This document shows positions 23,563 to 30,949 of a stretch of DNA of 64,000 nt, piece after piece; the first letter of the stretch is position 1; every line of letters starts with the position of its first letter. The stretch is from Batillaria attramentaria. Taxonomy: Eukaryota; Mollusca; Gastropoda; Batillariidae. The stretch lies in contig JACVVK020000013.1 in NCBI GenBank assembly GCA_018292915.2, positions 767,501 to 831,500 on the forward strand, given 5' to 3'. Position numbers and translations under genes: made by a program. The notes under the pieces are model-generated. The model saw nothing but the letters and a program-made list of their open reading frames with translations. It searched no databases and was not told the DNA's origin.

Positions 23563-24020
23563 GGGGGAGGGGCGGGGCGGGTGTCATAATTAATCAACCA
23601 ATCATTTGTTTTTCTCTGAACACCGTGGCTTGCAAGTAGTATTACTTTACAAGACCTTGATCACTTCAAAAGGAAACGGAATATTATAACCAGTAATCCA
23701 TAAAGGAATGTTATGGTATCAAATCGATCCGAACCTATTTTGCGATCTGCACGTTCAGCTGAATTTCCATTCATTGTCCACGAAAAATGTGCACAAGTGA
23801 GAACGGTTGTATTTGTCAACGGGGAGCAGCATATTCCGTCGCATGTACTAACCTTGTAAATATCGTCATCATACTTTGCCTCCACGAACTCAAAACTCAT
23901 GCTGCCGCCACTGAAACGTTTATTCTCAGGGATGTTGTAGCTTGAGTCCATTGCATTACAACTGCCAAAGAACAATGTTGCCATGGCGATGAGGCACAGC
24001 ACGCCGTAGGGACCGGTCAT
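236..24020 (-). CDS. Gene 1: large secreted or surface protein, conserved ectodomain plus EGF repeats (17 exons, probably incomplete at left edge)
   Basis: Exons read on the minus strand: 24020-23853, 23268-23043, 22445-22349, 21973-21800, 21514-21382, 20286-20122, 17742-17597, 17007-16831, 15885-15845, 15045-14862, 14518-14342, 14094-14051, then EGF exons 13754-13644, 12940-12821, 12250-12137, 11912-11799 and 349-236. All have AG/GT borders and every intron phase joins in frame (2305 coding bases, 768 codons, ending in phase 1). Residues 1-23 are a signal peptide (MTGPYG start, hydrophobic core, cut near NAMDSS). Residues 24-321 hold a Cys- and Gly-rich block with CGPGCGPGDVD and SDTGMPNNSP motifs; exons 7-9 and 10-12 are two copies of one module. 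I recognise the ectodomain as one seen in uncharacterised invertebrate EGF proteins but know no official name. The start of exon 10 is the least certain border. The C-terminus lies left of the window or is not found. Confidence 0.85.
2125..2218 (+). repeat. (GT)n microsatellite, about 47 units
   Basis: Uninterrupted GT run after GCGTGCGTGCGTGCG. Any cysteine/valine ORF over it is an artefact. Confidence 0.98.
2528..3180 (+). repeat. Dispersed repeat, two tandem units of about 305 bp
   Basis: Units 2528-2820 and 2821-3180 share TTCAAATTTGGGG, GCGTAATATTTA, TTTTTTGG and CGCTTTTATA in the same order. The end of the unit recurs at 61040-61215. Confidence 0.65.
3910..5565. repeat. Patchwork of inverted and direct repeats around the THAP relic
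   Basis: 3910-4035 and 5445-5565 are inverted copies (GGATGCGCGCTAATGCG, CAGACAACTCTT, AAGGTCTTTGCATAATG). 4825-4975 and 5133-5250 are direct copies (GTGTGTTTACTG, TTGTTTACACTGCATGC). A 22-bp unit GTATCGAAGTTGGAGCCAAG is tandem at 4190-4235. Confidence 0.6.
4051..4167 (+). pseudogene. THAP-domain first-exon relic
   Basis: A 38-codon frame starting MAESQKPRKNSGVQW continues CAAPNCCQK ... KPFCRFP, which matches the start of a C2CH THAP zinc finger (C-x4-C and the FxRFP motif). It stops right after the FP, and the Cys-x2-His half is missing. THAP domains are DNA-binding modules related to P-element-type transposases (known). Probably a decayed gene or transposase exon; the region around it is a patchwork of inverted and direct repeats. 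Confidence 0.5.
5695..6015 (+). repeat. Dispersed repeat family D, copy 1
   Basis: Runs CCCTGTCAAAGGGGAACGAC ... GAATTCATTCACCCATGTAG ... GTACTTTCTTTATGTCAGC ... GGGCTGGTGGCCATCTTG. Shared with 17850-18134, 19735-19830 and 62881-63225. Confidence 0.7.
6739..6803 (+). repeat. (CA)n microsatellite
   Basis: About 32 units, uninterrupted. Confidence 0.98.
6990..8160 (+). repeat. HINE/pearl-like repeat: internal ~147-bp tandem units with TCAAGGTCA motifs, copy 1
   Basis: About seven alternating units (full period about 290 bp) each centred on a palindromic TGACCTTGAccttgagTCAAGGTCA-like core, for example near 7308, 7597 and 7890, and containing TTCTGAGAAAATGCCAATG. It starts ACTAGAGAGGCAGAAGCCTC and ends in (CA)n then TTGTTACACAAGGGACCC; the edge sequences GGCTCCCTTGTG and CACAAGGGACCC are inverted. 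Central tandem repeats plus a microsatellite recall mollusc pearl/Helitron-like elements (inference). Confidence 0.75.
8025..8101 (+). repeat. (CA)n microsatellite inside the HINE-like repeat
   Basis: About 38 units between the tandem units and the element edge; the equivalent array in copy 2 is (GT)n at 24198-24271. Confidence 0.98.
8628..8783 (-). mobile_element. tRNA-derived SINE, head-truncated
   Basis: Minus copy (tail side TTTAACGTCCTTTTCC, B-box side TTCGAACTCTCGG), lost after ACCATTC where the 666-bp element fragment begins. Confidence 0.8.
8784..8951 (+). mobile_element. 666-bp element, 3' fragment fused to a SINE
   Basis: The last 168 bp of the element, from TGCCCAAACGAAAAGTGG to GGAGTCTA, join directly to a SINE whose tRNA-like head is cut after ACCATTC. 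Confidence 0.8.
9805..10003. repeat. Long perfect hairpin flanked by GT and CA arrays
   Basis: The arm GTTTACACCCGTCTGTACAT...TTTAAGTT (29 bp, ends at 9891) is perfectly inverted after the loop ATAGAGAAAC (9892-9901). The stems continue into (GT)n on the left and (CA)n on the right, so each arm can reach about 80 bp. Confidence 0.9.
10680..11251. repeat. Large inverted repeat with hammerhead-like core sequence
   Basis: Left arm about 10680-10915 and right arm about 11012-11251 are near-identical in inverse orientation (for example AAAGTTAAGTGGTTTCTG, GAAGTTATGTCCCATTTGTT). Each carries CTGAGGAAGGCGAAAGCC followed by GAAACGT. The spacer holds a direct copy of ATCACAACACCCATCCTTTG. Confidence 0.8.
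11799..11912 (-). CDS. Gene 1 exon 16: EGF repeat d
   Basis: Phase 1-1 exon of 114 bp encoding GCTTHSCENSGICVEE then CRCPLGYVDVHC. Six Cys; Val replaces the usual Gly two residues before the final Cys. Donor GTGAGT. Confidence 0.9.
12137..12250 (-). CDS. Gene 1 exon 15: EGF repeat c
   Basis: Phase 1-1 exon of 114 bp. It reads DVVDCQPDSCKNGGACVD, then CECPTGYGGVDC, a canonical EGF with the NGG turn. Donor GTAAAC. Confidence 0.92.
12318..12395 (+). repeat. (CA)n microsatellite close to gene 1 EGF c
   Basis: About 39 units, in the intron 68 bp upstream of the EGF c acceptor. Confidence 0.98.
12821..12940 (-). CDS. Gene 1 exon 14: EGF repeat b
   Basis: Phase 1-1 exon of 120 bp, six Cys (YDQCSSHPCKNNPTAC, then CRCSDGWTGDLC). 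Donor GTAAGT, acceptor TTTCAG. Confidence 0.9.
13397..13572 (+). repeat. (GTTT)n, T-rich and G-run low complexity
   Basis: TTTGTTTGTTTG repeats, then T-rich sequence ending in a run of about 14 G. The long ORFs here are low-complexity artefacts. In a gene 1 intron. Confidence 0.9.
13644..13754 (-). CDS. Gene 1 exon 13: EGF repeat a
   Basis: Phase 1-1 exon of 111 bp with six Cys in EGF order: PCDDMPCQNYGTC then VCHCKPQYTGQHC. The Gly before the last Cys and the CxC pair are present. No clear calcium-binding signature at the N-terminus. Confidence 0.9.
14051..15045 (-). CDS. Gene 1 exons 10-12: ectodomain module B
   Basis: Exons 15045-14862 (184 bp), 14518-14342 (177) and 14094-14051 (44), again phases 2, 2 and 1. 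The module ends IGDFSVCLKATDDSG then GEECTVVQLTPP and leads straight into the first EGF. For exon 10 I chose the acceptor CTTTCAAG before 15045 because it restores the phase needed after exon 9; an acceptor at 15024 would require skipping exon 9. Confidence 0.7.
15845..17742 (-). CDS. Gene 1 exons 7-9: ectodomain module A
   Basis: Exons 17742-17597 (146 bp), 17007-16831 (177) and 15885-15845 (41), with intron phases 2, 2 and 1. The encoded module runs from PEFVDPTPASQHVY through DAGDYLIQAVAIDSDE to DRDFKIHVN, a beta-rich, cadherin/Ig-like pattern (my inference from alternating hydrophobics). It pairs with module B exon by exon. A SINE sits in the intron between exons 7 and 8. Confidence 0.75.
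16002..16095 (-). mobile_element. SINE 3' fragment
   Basis: Minus fragment: GTGTTTGGGAGCTTTACGCC to GGGGCAACGAGAAAAAGGCC, the body and tail only. In the gene 1 intron between exons 8 and 9. Confidence 0.75.
17272..17345 (+). repeat. (GT)n microsatellite in gene 1 intron
   Basis: About 37 units beside the SINE at 17402. Confidence 0.98.
17402..17572 (+). mobile_element. tRNA-derived SINE
   Basis: GGGGAGCCTAGGTGGCCGAATGG (A-box region) and GTGAGTTCGCATCCC (B box) form a tRNA-like head, then a conserved body (GCTGGCTTTTTCATCGTTGC) and the tail GGACGTTAAACACCCAAACA. In the gene 1 intron between exons 7 and 8. Confidence 0.85.
17850..18134 (-). repeat. Dispersed repeat family D, copy 2, interrupted by the nested 666-bp elements
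   Basis: Reverse complement of family D from GATGGTCACCAGCCCAAAAT to GCGAGGTTGTACATG; the remainder (GTTCCCCTTTGACAGAGTTA) is found beyond the nest at 19735. Confidence 0.7.
18186..18850 (+). mobile_element. 666-bp element, copy A inserted at the B/C junction
   Basis: 665 bp flanked by TGCACGTAG at 18177-18185 and 18851-18859. The duplicated target is half C sequence and half the first three bases of B, so A came last. Confidence 0.85.
18860..19104 (-). mobile_element. 666-bp element, internally deleted copy B inside C
   Basis: Begins with TAG at 18183-18185, is interrupted by copy A, resumes at 18860 and ends CCCCAGAGAGTG at 19104. About 420 bp of the interior is missing (jump near 18944). 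Target duplication with C is CTGTGCACG. Confidence 0.8.
20122..23268 (-). CDS. Gene 1 exons 2-6: conserved N-terminal ectodomain
   Basis: Exons 23268-23043 (226 bp), 22445-22349 (97), 21973-21800 (174), 21514-21382 (133) and 20286-20122 (165). Exon 2 carries GKGPCGPGCGPGDVD, exon 4 the SDTGMPNNSP motif, exon 5 an acidic SDKDGDLVRC stretch and exon 6 a WGAVAVTLEDY stretch. Exons 2, 3 and 5 have exactly the same lengths in gene 5; exon 4 is 18 bp (six residues) longer here. Two more Cys residues per block suggest a disulfide-bonded extracellular fold. Confidence 0.85.
20661..20815 (+). repeat. Adjacent (GT)n and (CA)n arrays, imperfect hairpin
   Basis: GT array 20661-20703, a 30-bp spacer, then CA array 20734-20815. 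The two arrays are complementary and can fold back. This marks the gene 1 side of the inverted duplication breakpoint. Confidence 0.9.
20750..21530. repeat. Inverted duplication partner of 55150-55940 (gene 1 exon 5 and downstream intron)
   Basis: The intron after exon 5 is nearly identical between the two loci, including GGTGACAGCTTCAAAGAATA and the stretch before the (CA)n/(GT)n array where homology stops (about 20815 and 55880). Confidence 0.85.
22001..22075 (+). repeat. (GT)n microsatellite near gene 1 exon 4
   Basis: About 37 units, starting 27 bp upstream of the exon 4 acceptor. Gene 5 has a matching array at 54359-54425 the same side of its exon 4. Confidence 0.98.
22885..23115 (-). 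repeat. Tandem duplication of the 3' end of gene 1 exon 2
   Basis: CCTTGAATGTTTTGGGTGAC AGTGTCCGTTATGTC occurs at 22891 and 23042. Only the 23042 copy extends into a full exon; gene 5 has a single copy, followed by sequence matching 22800-22890. Confidence 0.75.
23281..23560 (+). repeat. GA arrays and retroposon 3'-end fragment in gene 1 intron 1
   Basis: (GA)n at 23281-23338 precedes AAACTTTATTTTTCAACGAT (same family as 55985), then (GA)n at about 23530-23560. Confidence 0.7.
23853..24020 (-). CDS. Gene 1 exon 1: start codon and signal peptide
   Basis: 56 codons, phase 0 donor GTTAGT. The reading frame is open further upstream, but the Met at 24020 is chosen because it directly precedes a hydrophobic run (VLCLIAMATLFF) and because the paralogous exon at 52005 starts at the matching place. 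The mature part, DSSYNIPENKRFSGG, is shared almost exactly with gene 5. Confidence 0.85.
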
Positions 24021-24139
24021 GTTGACCAGCTGTTTCGGGCCTGACAGTTTGAAGTGATAAAAAATGTTTCTTGAAGAGTAGTACATTTTGTTAACATCCA
24101 AAGTAATAACATTTGAGATCTTGTATAATGAAATGTACA

Positions 24140-24193
24140 CAGTTTTGGCTCACGTGTGTAACAAAGTGAGTCTATGTAATAACCCTCCGTCGT

Positions 24194-24273
<80 letters not shown>

Positions 24274-25600
24274 GCAGTAAACCTTAACATTGGCCTTTTC
24301 TCAGAATCTACAAACAGCAGAGACACCAAAATTGGCCTGCTGACAGACAGCCATAAGACCTTTCAAAACATACCATAATGATTGACCTTGACCCAAGGTC
24401 AAGGTCACTAAAATTTTCTGTTTGGAAATTTTACATTGGCATTTTCTCAGAATCTAGAAAAGCCAGAGACATCCAACTTTGCACGATGATGGACATTGAC
24501 AACCCATTTACTGACATACCTGTATTCAGTGACTTTGAGTCAAGGTCAAGCCATGCAAGCTGTTTTGAGGAAAACCTTTCTAAACCTTCCAAAACCTTAA
24601 CATTGGCATTTTCTCAAAAACAATGAACAGCAGAGGCACAAAACTTGGCACACTGATAGACAACCGTAAGACCTTTCAAAACATACCATAGCGATTGACC
24701 TTGACCCAAGGTCAAGGCCACTAAAGTTGTCTGTTTGGACATTTTACATTGGCATTTTCTCAGAATCTAGAAAAGCCAGAGACATCCAACTTTGCAGGAT
24801 GATGGACATTGGCAACACCTTTACTTACATACTTGTATTCAGTGAATTTGAGTCAAGGTCAAGGCCATGCAAGCTGTTTTTGCGGAAAACCTTTCAAAAC
24901 CTGAACATTTGCATTTTCTCAGAAACAATGAACAGCAGAAGCACCAAACCTGGCTTGCTGATAAATAGCAGTAAGACCTTTCAAGAAATACCATTTTGAA
25001 TGACCTTGTCAAAGGTCATCAAAGCTGTCTCATTGGAAATTTAAAATTGCTATTTTCTCAGAATGTAGGGGTACCAGAGGCATCAAACTTTGCATGACGA
25101 TAGACATTAACAAAACCTGTACTGGCATTCTTGTATTCAATTTCCTTGAGTCAAGGTCAAGGCCATTCAACATGTTTTTGCGGAGACTTTAACGTTAGCA
25201 TTTTCTTGGAAAAAAACAAACAGCAGAGCCACCAGCAACGAGACCTATGCAGGCATACCCATTTGAATGACCTTGACTCAAGGTCAAGGTCATTACAGCT
25301 ATCTGTCGTGAAATTTTACATTACCATTTGTACAGAAACTACAAACACTAGAGCTATCAAACTTGGCATAATGATTGTCACTGATAAGCTCTTTACTTAC
25401 AGTCATTTGAATGACTGACCAAAGGTCGAGGTCACAGAAGCTGTCCTGGGAAAACTGTTACATTGCCATTTGCCGTTTTCTTAGGAACTATGAACACAAG
25501 AGACACCTTACGTCAGGACAGCTAAAGATAAGAGCTTTACAAACATACCCTTTTGAATGACCTTGACCCATCTAACAAGTGAGCCAAGGAGGCTTTGCTC
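24140..25600 (-). repeat. HINE/pearl-like TCAAGGTCA tandem repeat, copy 2 (inverted)
   Basis: The same element in the opposite orientation immediately upstream of gene 1: left edge TTTTGGCTCACGTGTGTAAC, (GT)n at 24198-24271, then about nine units with cores near 24380, 24540, 24693, 24850, 25001, 25150, 25270 and 25556, right edge GTGAGCCAAGGAGGCTTTGC. Unit length about 155 bp. Confidence 0.75.
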
Positions 25601-27200
25601 CTCTAGTTTTATGTATGTATATATTTGTAATTCTTTTTATCCGCATCTGAGTCACATGTTCACTGACTTGTCTCGCGGACGAACAGTCTTAACATATGAG
25701 ACATGCATGCATGCCGCTCAGGTTAAAGAAATGGTTGCTGATAGATGCAAATACGTTTCTATTGAGAATATTGTGTAGGTTTGAGCAAGTACAGCATATA
25801 TGATGTTGAAGTTCATTCTGCCAGGTATGGTGATCGCATAGATAGATATTTATAGGAGCAAAGCCCATTTCCTACTTCCCCGTTTGTGCTGATCGACGTT
25901 CAGAGTTTAAACCAATGCACATATTTCAGCAAATTTGTTCAGATTGCCTCCCAATGACGCGGCTCAAAGCCCGAAAATAACTCACCCAATGACCCGAACT
26001 AACGACGGTTTGTACAATCTCGCGAAGTTTGCGTACAAAGCGTTCGGCCAACGGGCATGCACATTTCACCGACTAGCCATGTAAGCAGCCACCGTGTACG
26101 CACGTGACTTTTCTTTCGAGTTTCCGTTTTCTGGATTTCCGATTTTCCTGGATTATGACAAAAATATTCATTGTGCCTCGTGTAGATTTATTGTAAACTC
26201 ACTAACCTGAGCGGGTCTGTGTCCTCTCAGACAAAAACCTTGTTTCTCAGGCAGCAAATCTTCCGATGTCGCCTACAACGCTGACCCTGCGCAAGACTGT
26301 ATCCAAAAAATCGTGCGAGAGATAAAAAGGCAGAATATAGTACCGACCTGTTGTGTTTGACCTATTCCTACTTTCCTAACAGGCTATAGTACAACTGCCA
26401 CGCGTACCTTTCTCTCAGTCAGTTGTAACTGTTGGCTCGCAATTCATAGATCACTTCTTTAGGGGGAAAAACAAAAAAAAAAACTTACAACACATATGAT
26501 AGGAATGTCTGGCAGGAATGTCGTTTCTCAATCGTGTTTCTTAAAGTCCCAACACGCATGACAGGCACACAACACCACTTTGCATCGAATATGCATGATT
26601 TGTGCACAAGAATCTGTCACTTGGGTCACAAAATAGCTTTGTGGCTGACGTATGTACGTTGCTCTAGATGTGTACCGAAGACGACGTTATTTGGGGACCA
26701 TCTAGACGGCGTTTGAAGATTTGTTTAGAAGATTTGTCGATTCCCAGTCCGTTCAGGTTCAAAGAAAGCCGTATTAGAATATTAGAAGTCACAAAGTCAC
26801 GAAAACGGTCGCGTTGGTCTATCTGGCAAATAACCTTAGAGCTTCGAAAGAGGCAGTTTTCCATCTCAGCGGCGTTAGGAACATGGAGACTTTGATATCT
26901 CTGTAGTATTTCATAAGACTTGATTTGTCAAAATACTTTGTCTTGATTTACAAAGAGTGTAGTACAGGAGCTTAGTCCGAAGGAAAAATGGACAATGCCT
27001 CAGTCCGAAGGACAGGCGTGGGAACATTTGGCGGCTGTTCGCTGTCTGTGCACAAGAGATAATAGCAAAAGTGCGGAGAGACAGAGACGGACATAAATGT
27101 GGGGTATAAACACGTGCGCGTGCACTCTCAAAGATCGAATAACTAACGAGGCTTGCATCATGTTAGAAAGGATGTGATCGTAATAAGTTCTTTCGTAACG
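25600..27200. other. Intergenic between divergent genes 1 and 2
   Basis: No exon recognised. The missing signal-peptide exon and promoter of gene 2 should lie here or in 27.4-30.4 kb; I found no convincing Met plus hydrophobic stretch ending in a phase 1 donor. Confidence 0.5.
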
Positions 27201-27207
27201 TGGTGGG

Positions 27208-27208
<1 letters not shown>

Positions 27209-27276
<68 letters not shown>

Positions 27277-27292
27277 GGACACACACACACAC

Positions 27293-27324
<32 letters not shown>

Positions 27325-27342
27325 GCGGACACACACACACAC

Positions 27343-27380
<38 letters not shown>

Positions 27381-27384
27381 GCGC

Positions 27385-27424
<40 letters not shown>
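27209..27424 (+). repeat. Compound (CA)n with regularly spaced GGA/CGCGGA interruptions
   Basis: Long CA tract broken by ACGCGGACAC, ACGCAC and CGCGCGGACA at intervals, suggesting a higher-order repeat inside the microsatellite. Confidence 0.95.
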
Positions 27425-27429
<5 letters not shown>

Positions 27430-27479
27430 GACACCGGTGCAAACTCAACAGTATTTTCCGTAATTAGAACACATTTGTT

Positions 27480-27493
27480 AGACTCTCTCTACT

Positions 27494-27539
<46 letters not shown>

Positions 27540-28619
27540 GGAAGGGGCATGTTACATGTACCCCCTAAATATATCATTGTCACCCTCCGCCTCCCCATTC
27601 TCGCTATACCTTCAACCTCCCCCCCGCCCTCCCTGCCTGTCGCCTATGGCAGATGTGTACCACGAGCCACAGTCTCCGTGTTCTGAAACGTTATCGCGGC
27701 GACCTTACTGACCTTCAAAGGTACACGCATCGACTGTGTTCACCTGTGTATGCACTGCACTGCGGCGGTAACGTGAAACGGATCCGTCAATCCTACAGTG
27801 ATATTCTGTGAAATTTTCGGGCTCGTTTGAATTGTTTATTACTCCGTGACTGAGACGACTTCCTTGTTTGCAAAACGAGCAACGGAATTGTGGCGCAATG
27901 TATACAGTATTCTGCTGCATGACTGTGCGGCTTATTTCTCAGATCACTTGTTGTGATCGAAAAAAAAATTTCGTTTATTGATCAGAAAATCATGGAAAGG
28001 TGGCCGGGCGTATGCTCCCTTCTGGTTTAGGTCGCTCTTTGCTCTGTCGGTAAGGAACCTGGACAAATCTGAGCTGATAACGATTTTGACGAAGCAGAGT
28101 CGAGGATAGGACTGCGTTGGCCAGTTTATTTCTCCTGCAGTATTCGTCTTCTTCTTCTTCTTCTGCGTTCCCTGTTCTGGACTCCGCCTCCCTGTCCAGG
28201 GAATGATGGGCTGGCGATTGTGACTGAACCACTCCAAATAAGAGTTCCTGACAATTTAACTCATTCGTGACTGGAAACTTCGATTAAATTTTCGGCCACG
28301 CATTGCCCACGGCTCATCAGAATTCTCAGTAAACAGGCATAGTTCGTTGAAAGTTAGAATGTAAGTGACCGATGAAATACGGGCCCTCGCTATACAGTTT
28401 GGCTGCCATGCACAGCGCTAAGCCGACAAGATCAATAAAACAAACAAGAAACTGTACTAGGTTATCCTGACCTGCAAATTTTGGAATGACGTGTGTAGGA
28501 GGCTACACAGACTGAACTGAGTCAGTGTGATTTCGGTGACTACTGTTTGCTAATTAGCGGGTGCGTTTTTTTTTTTTTCATCATTTTACACAACACGATG
28601 CACACGTTTTACACACACT

Positions 28620-28673
<54 letters not shown>

Positions 28674-29995
28674 GGAAGGGGTATGTTACATGCATCACCT
28701 TACTATATCATTGTCACCCTCCGCCTCCTCATTCTCGTTATACCTTCAACCTCCCCCTGCTCTCCCTTTCTGTCGCCTATGGCTGATGCGTATCACAAGC
28801 CACAGTCTGCCGGCGACCGCTGATTGGCTAACTCAGTAACTGTCCCGTTCGCCCCTGTCCCATTCCGGACGGAGACCTATCCTCATATTTGAGCCGGCAT
28901 ACTTACTGACTTTCAAAGGTATGCACTGCACTGCGGCGGCAGCGTGAAACGGATCCGTCAATCCCACAGTGAAATTTTCGGGCTCGTTTGAATTGTTTTG
29001 TTTACCTGTGACTGAGACGACTTCCTTGTTTGCAAAATGAGCAGGGGAGTTGTGGCGCAATGTGGTATTCTGCTGCATGACTGTGCTTATTTCTCAGATC
29101 AGTTGTTGTGATGAAAAACTAAACAAAAAACCCAACCCTCGTTTATTGATCTGAAAATCATGGAAAGGTGGCCGGGCGTATGCTCTCTTCTGGTTTACGT
29201 CGCTCTTTGCTCTGTCGGTGAGTAACCTGGACAAATCTGAGCTGATAACGATTTTGGCGAAGCAGAGTCAAGGTTCTTTGATAAGGACTGCGTTGGCCAG
29301 TTTATTTCTTCTGTGCAGTAGTGAATGGCAAGAACTGAAAAAAAAAGTCTGAATGATAAATATATATAGGCTGGCGATTGTGACTGAACCACTCTAAATA
29401 AGAGTTCCTGACAATTTAACTCATTCGTGACTGGAAACTTCGATTGAATTTTCAGCCACGCATCGCCCACGGCTCATCAGAATTCTCCTTCCGTATTTCA
29501 TTGACAGGCTGAAATCAGTTGAATCGTCATGTGTGTGTGTCTTCAATGAAGCTTGTTAGACAGGTTCCTTTACATGTACTACTGCAGACAGTTTACTTCA
29601 ATTTCACAATGGTGATCGACAGGCAGGGGCAGCGATGAGGCCCCATTCGCAGTAAAGTTAAATACAGTAAATAGGCATAGTTCGTTGAAAGTTAGAATGT
29701 AAGTGACCGATGAAATACGGGACCTCGCTATACAGTCTGGCTGTCATGCACAGCGCTAAGCCGACAAGATCACTAAAACAAACAAGAAACGGTACTAGGT
29801 TATCCTGACGTGCAAATTTAGAAATGACGTGTGTAGGAGGCTACACAGAGTCAGTGTGATTTCGGTGACTACTGTTTGCTAGTTGTAGCGCGAATAAATA
29901 TGGTCAGAATCTACCGCTCAGTGTCTACATGTAATTAGTGGGTGCGTTTTTTTTTCAGTTTTTTTTTCATCATTGTACACAACGCGATGCACACG

Positions 29996-30062
<67 letters not shown>
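27480..30062 (+). repeat. Tandem segmental duplication, two units plus start of a third
   Basis: Unit 1 about 27485-28610, unit 2 about 28611-29995, and a third start at 29996. Shared landmarks: CACAGAGTGGAAGGGG (27535, 28668), GGAAAGGTGGCCGGGCGTAT (27993, 29162), GTTCGTTGAAAGTTAGAATG (28340, 29680), GATGCACACGTTTTACAC (28598, 29985). Unit 2 has extra sequence at about 29485-29665. Confidence 0.8.
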
Positions 30063-30063
<1 letters not shown>

Positions 30064-30067
<4 letters not shown>

Positions 30068-30166
30068 GGAGAGAGAGAGAGATGGCCTTCAGAAGGTATC
30101 ACAAGAAACTGTCACTGCAGTCCGGTCCGCCAAACCCCATCGTGCAGGTGCACCAATAGGACCGAG

Positions 30167-30206
<40 letters not shown>

Positions 30207-30307
30207 AAGGAGAGAGAGAGAGATGGCCTTCAGAAGGTATCACAAGAAACTGTCACTGAAGTCCGGTCCGCCAAACCCCATCGTGCAGGTGCACCAATAG
30301 GACCGAG

Positions 30308-30325
<18 letters not shown>
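30064..30325 (-). repeat. Two tandem copies of a decayed antisense fragment of gene 2 EGF exon 2
   Basis: The two 127-bp units (30064-30190 and about 30205-30325) each contain GTCCGGTCCGCCAAACCCCA and GGCCTTCAGAAGGTATCACA, the reverse complement of 32425-32515 (exon end GFGGPDCS and its intron) with a 10-bp deletion at the splice site. Confidence 0.75.
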
Positions 30326-30353
<28 letters not shown>

Positions 30354-30484
30354 GCGCGCACACATACTCAACTACTGATTCGGAAAAGAGTACGCCACGT
30401 GGATGGGATGATACGGGTTTTTTTTGTTGTTGTTTAAAAAAAAATAATAATGGCCATTTGTGTTCAAAACAGCTGCTGCTGCAG

Positions 30485-30592
30485 ATGAGTCTACCACACT
30501 GCCGCCAGACAAGCCTGAACCTTGGAGTCTACACGGTGCCCCGTGTCCTCCAGTAGAAAATGGCACAACCCCGCCACCTTTGGCCGATGCTG
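30485..30592 (+). CDS. Gene 2 extracellular Pro-rich linker exon
   Basis: 108-bp phase 1-1 exon after a CTGCTGCTGCAG acceptor, donor GTATAA. It encodes a Pro/Thr-rich segment (STTLPPDKPEPW ... PPPLADA) with one Cys and one NGT glycosylation sequon. It is supported by open frame and by phase agreement with the EGF exons, not by homology. Confidence 0.6.
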
Positions 30593-30885
30593 GTATAATT
30601 ACTGCATGATAGATACAGACAGTGTGAATGTGAATAGGCCTTTTGCTGGTAACGCAAATCAGGCAAACCCATCATCTTTTCAAGTTTTGATTTAAGAGTG
30701 AACATAGGTATGGAAACTCGCACAGTCGGCATTTTCAGAACTACCAAAATGGAAGGAAATGTATTTGAACTGAGACAGCGGGTCACCCCTTTTAAGCGAT
30801 GCCGATCGACCGCGTTGAAAATGTTGCATTGTGCATTTCATAAGTGCCACAGAGGAACTCTCTCTCTCCCTCTCTCTCTCTCTCC

Positions 30886-30949
<64 letters not shown>

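Noticed and set aside
27000..27463. Long CV- or TH-repeat ORFs on both strands
   Set aside because: Translation of (CA)n/(GT)n arrays; the same applies to 2076, 7941, 11388, 12123, 19663, 20652, 22275, 38720, 40337, 54254 and others.
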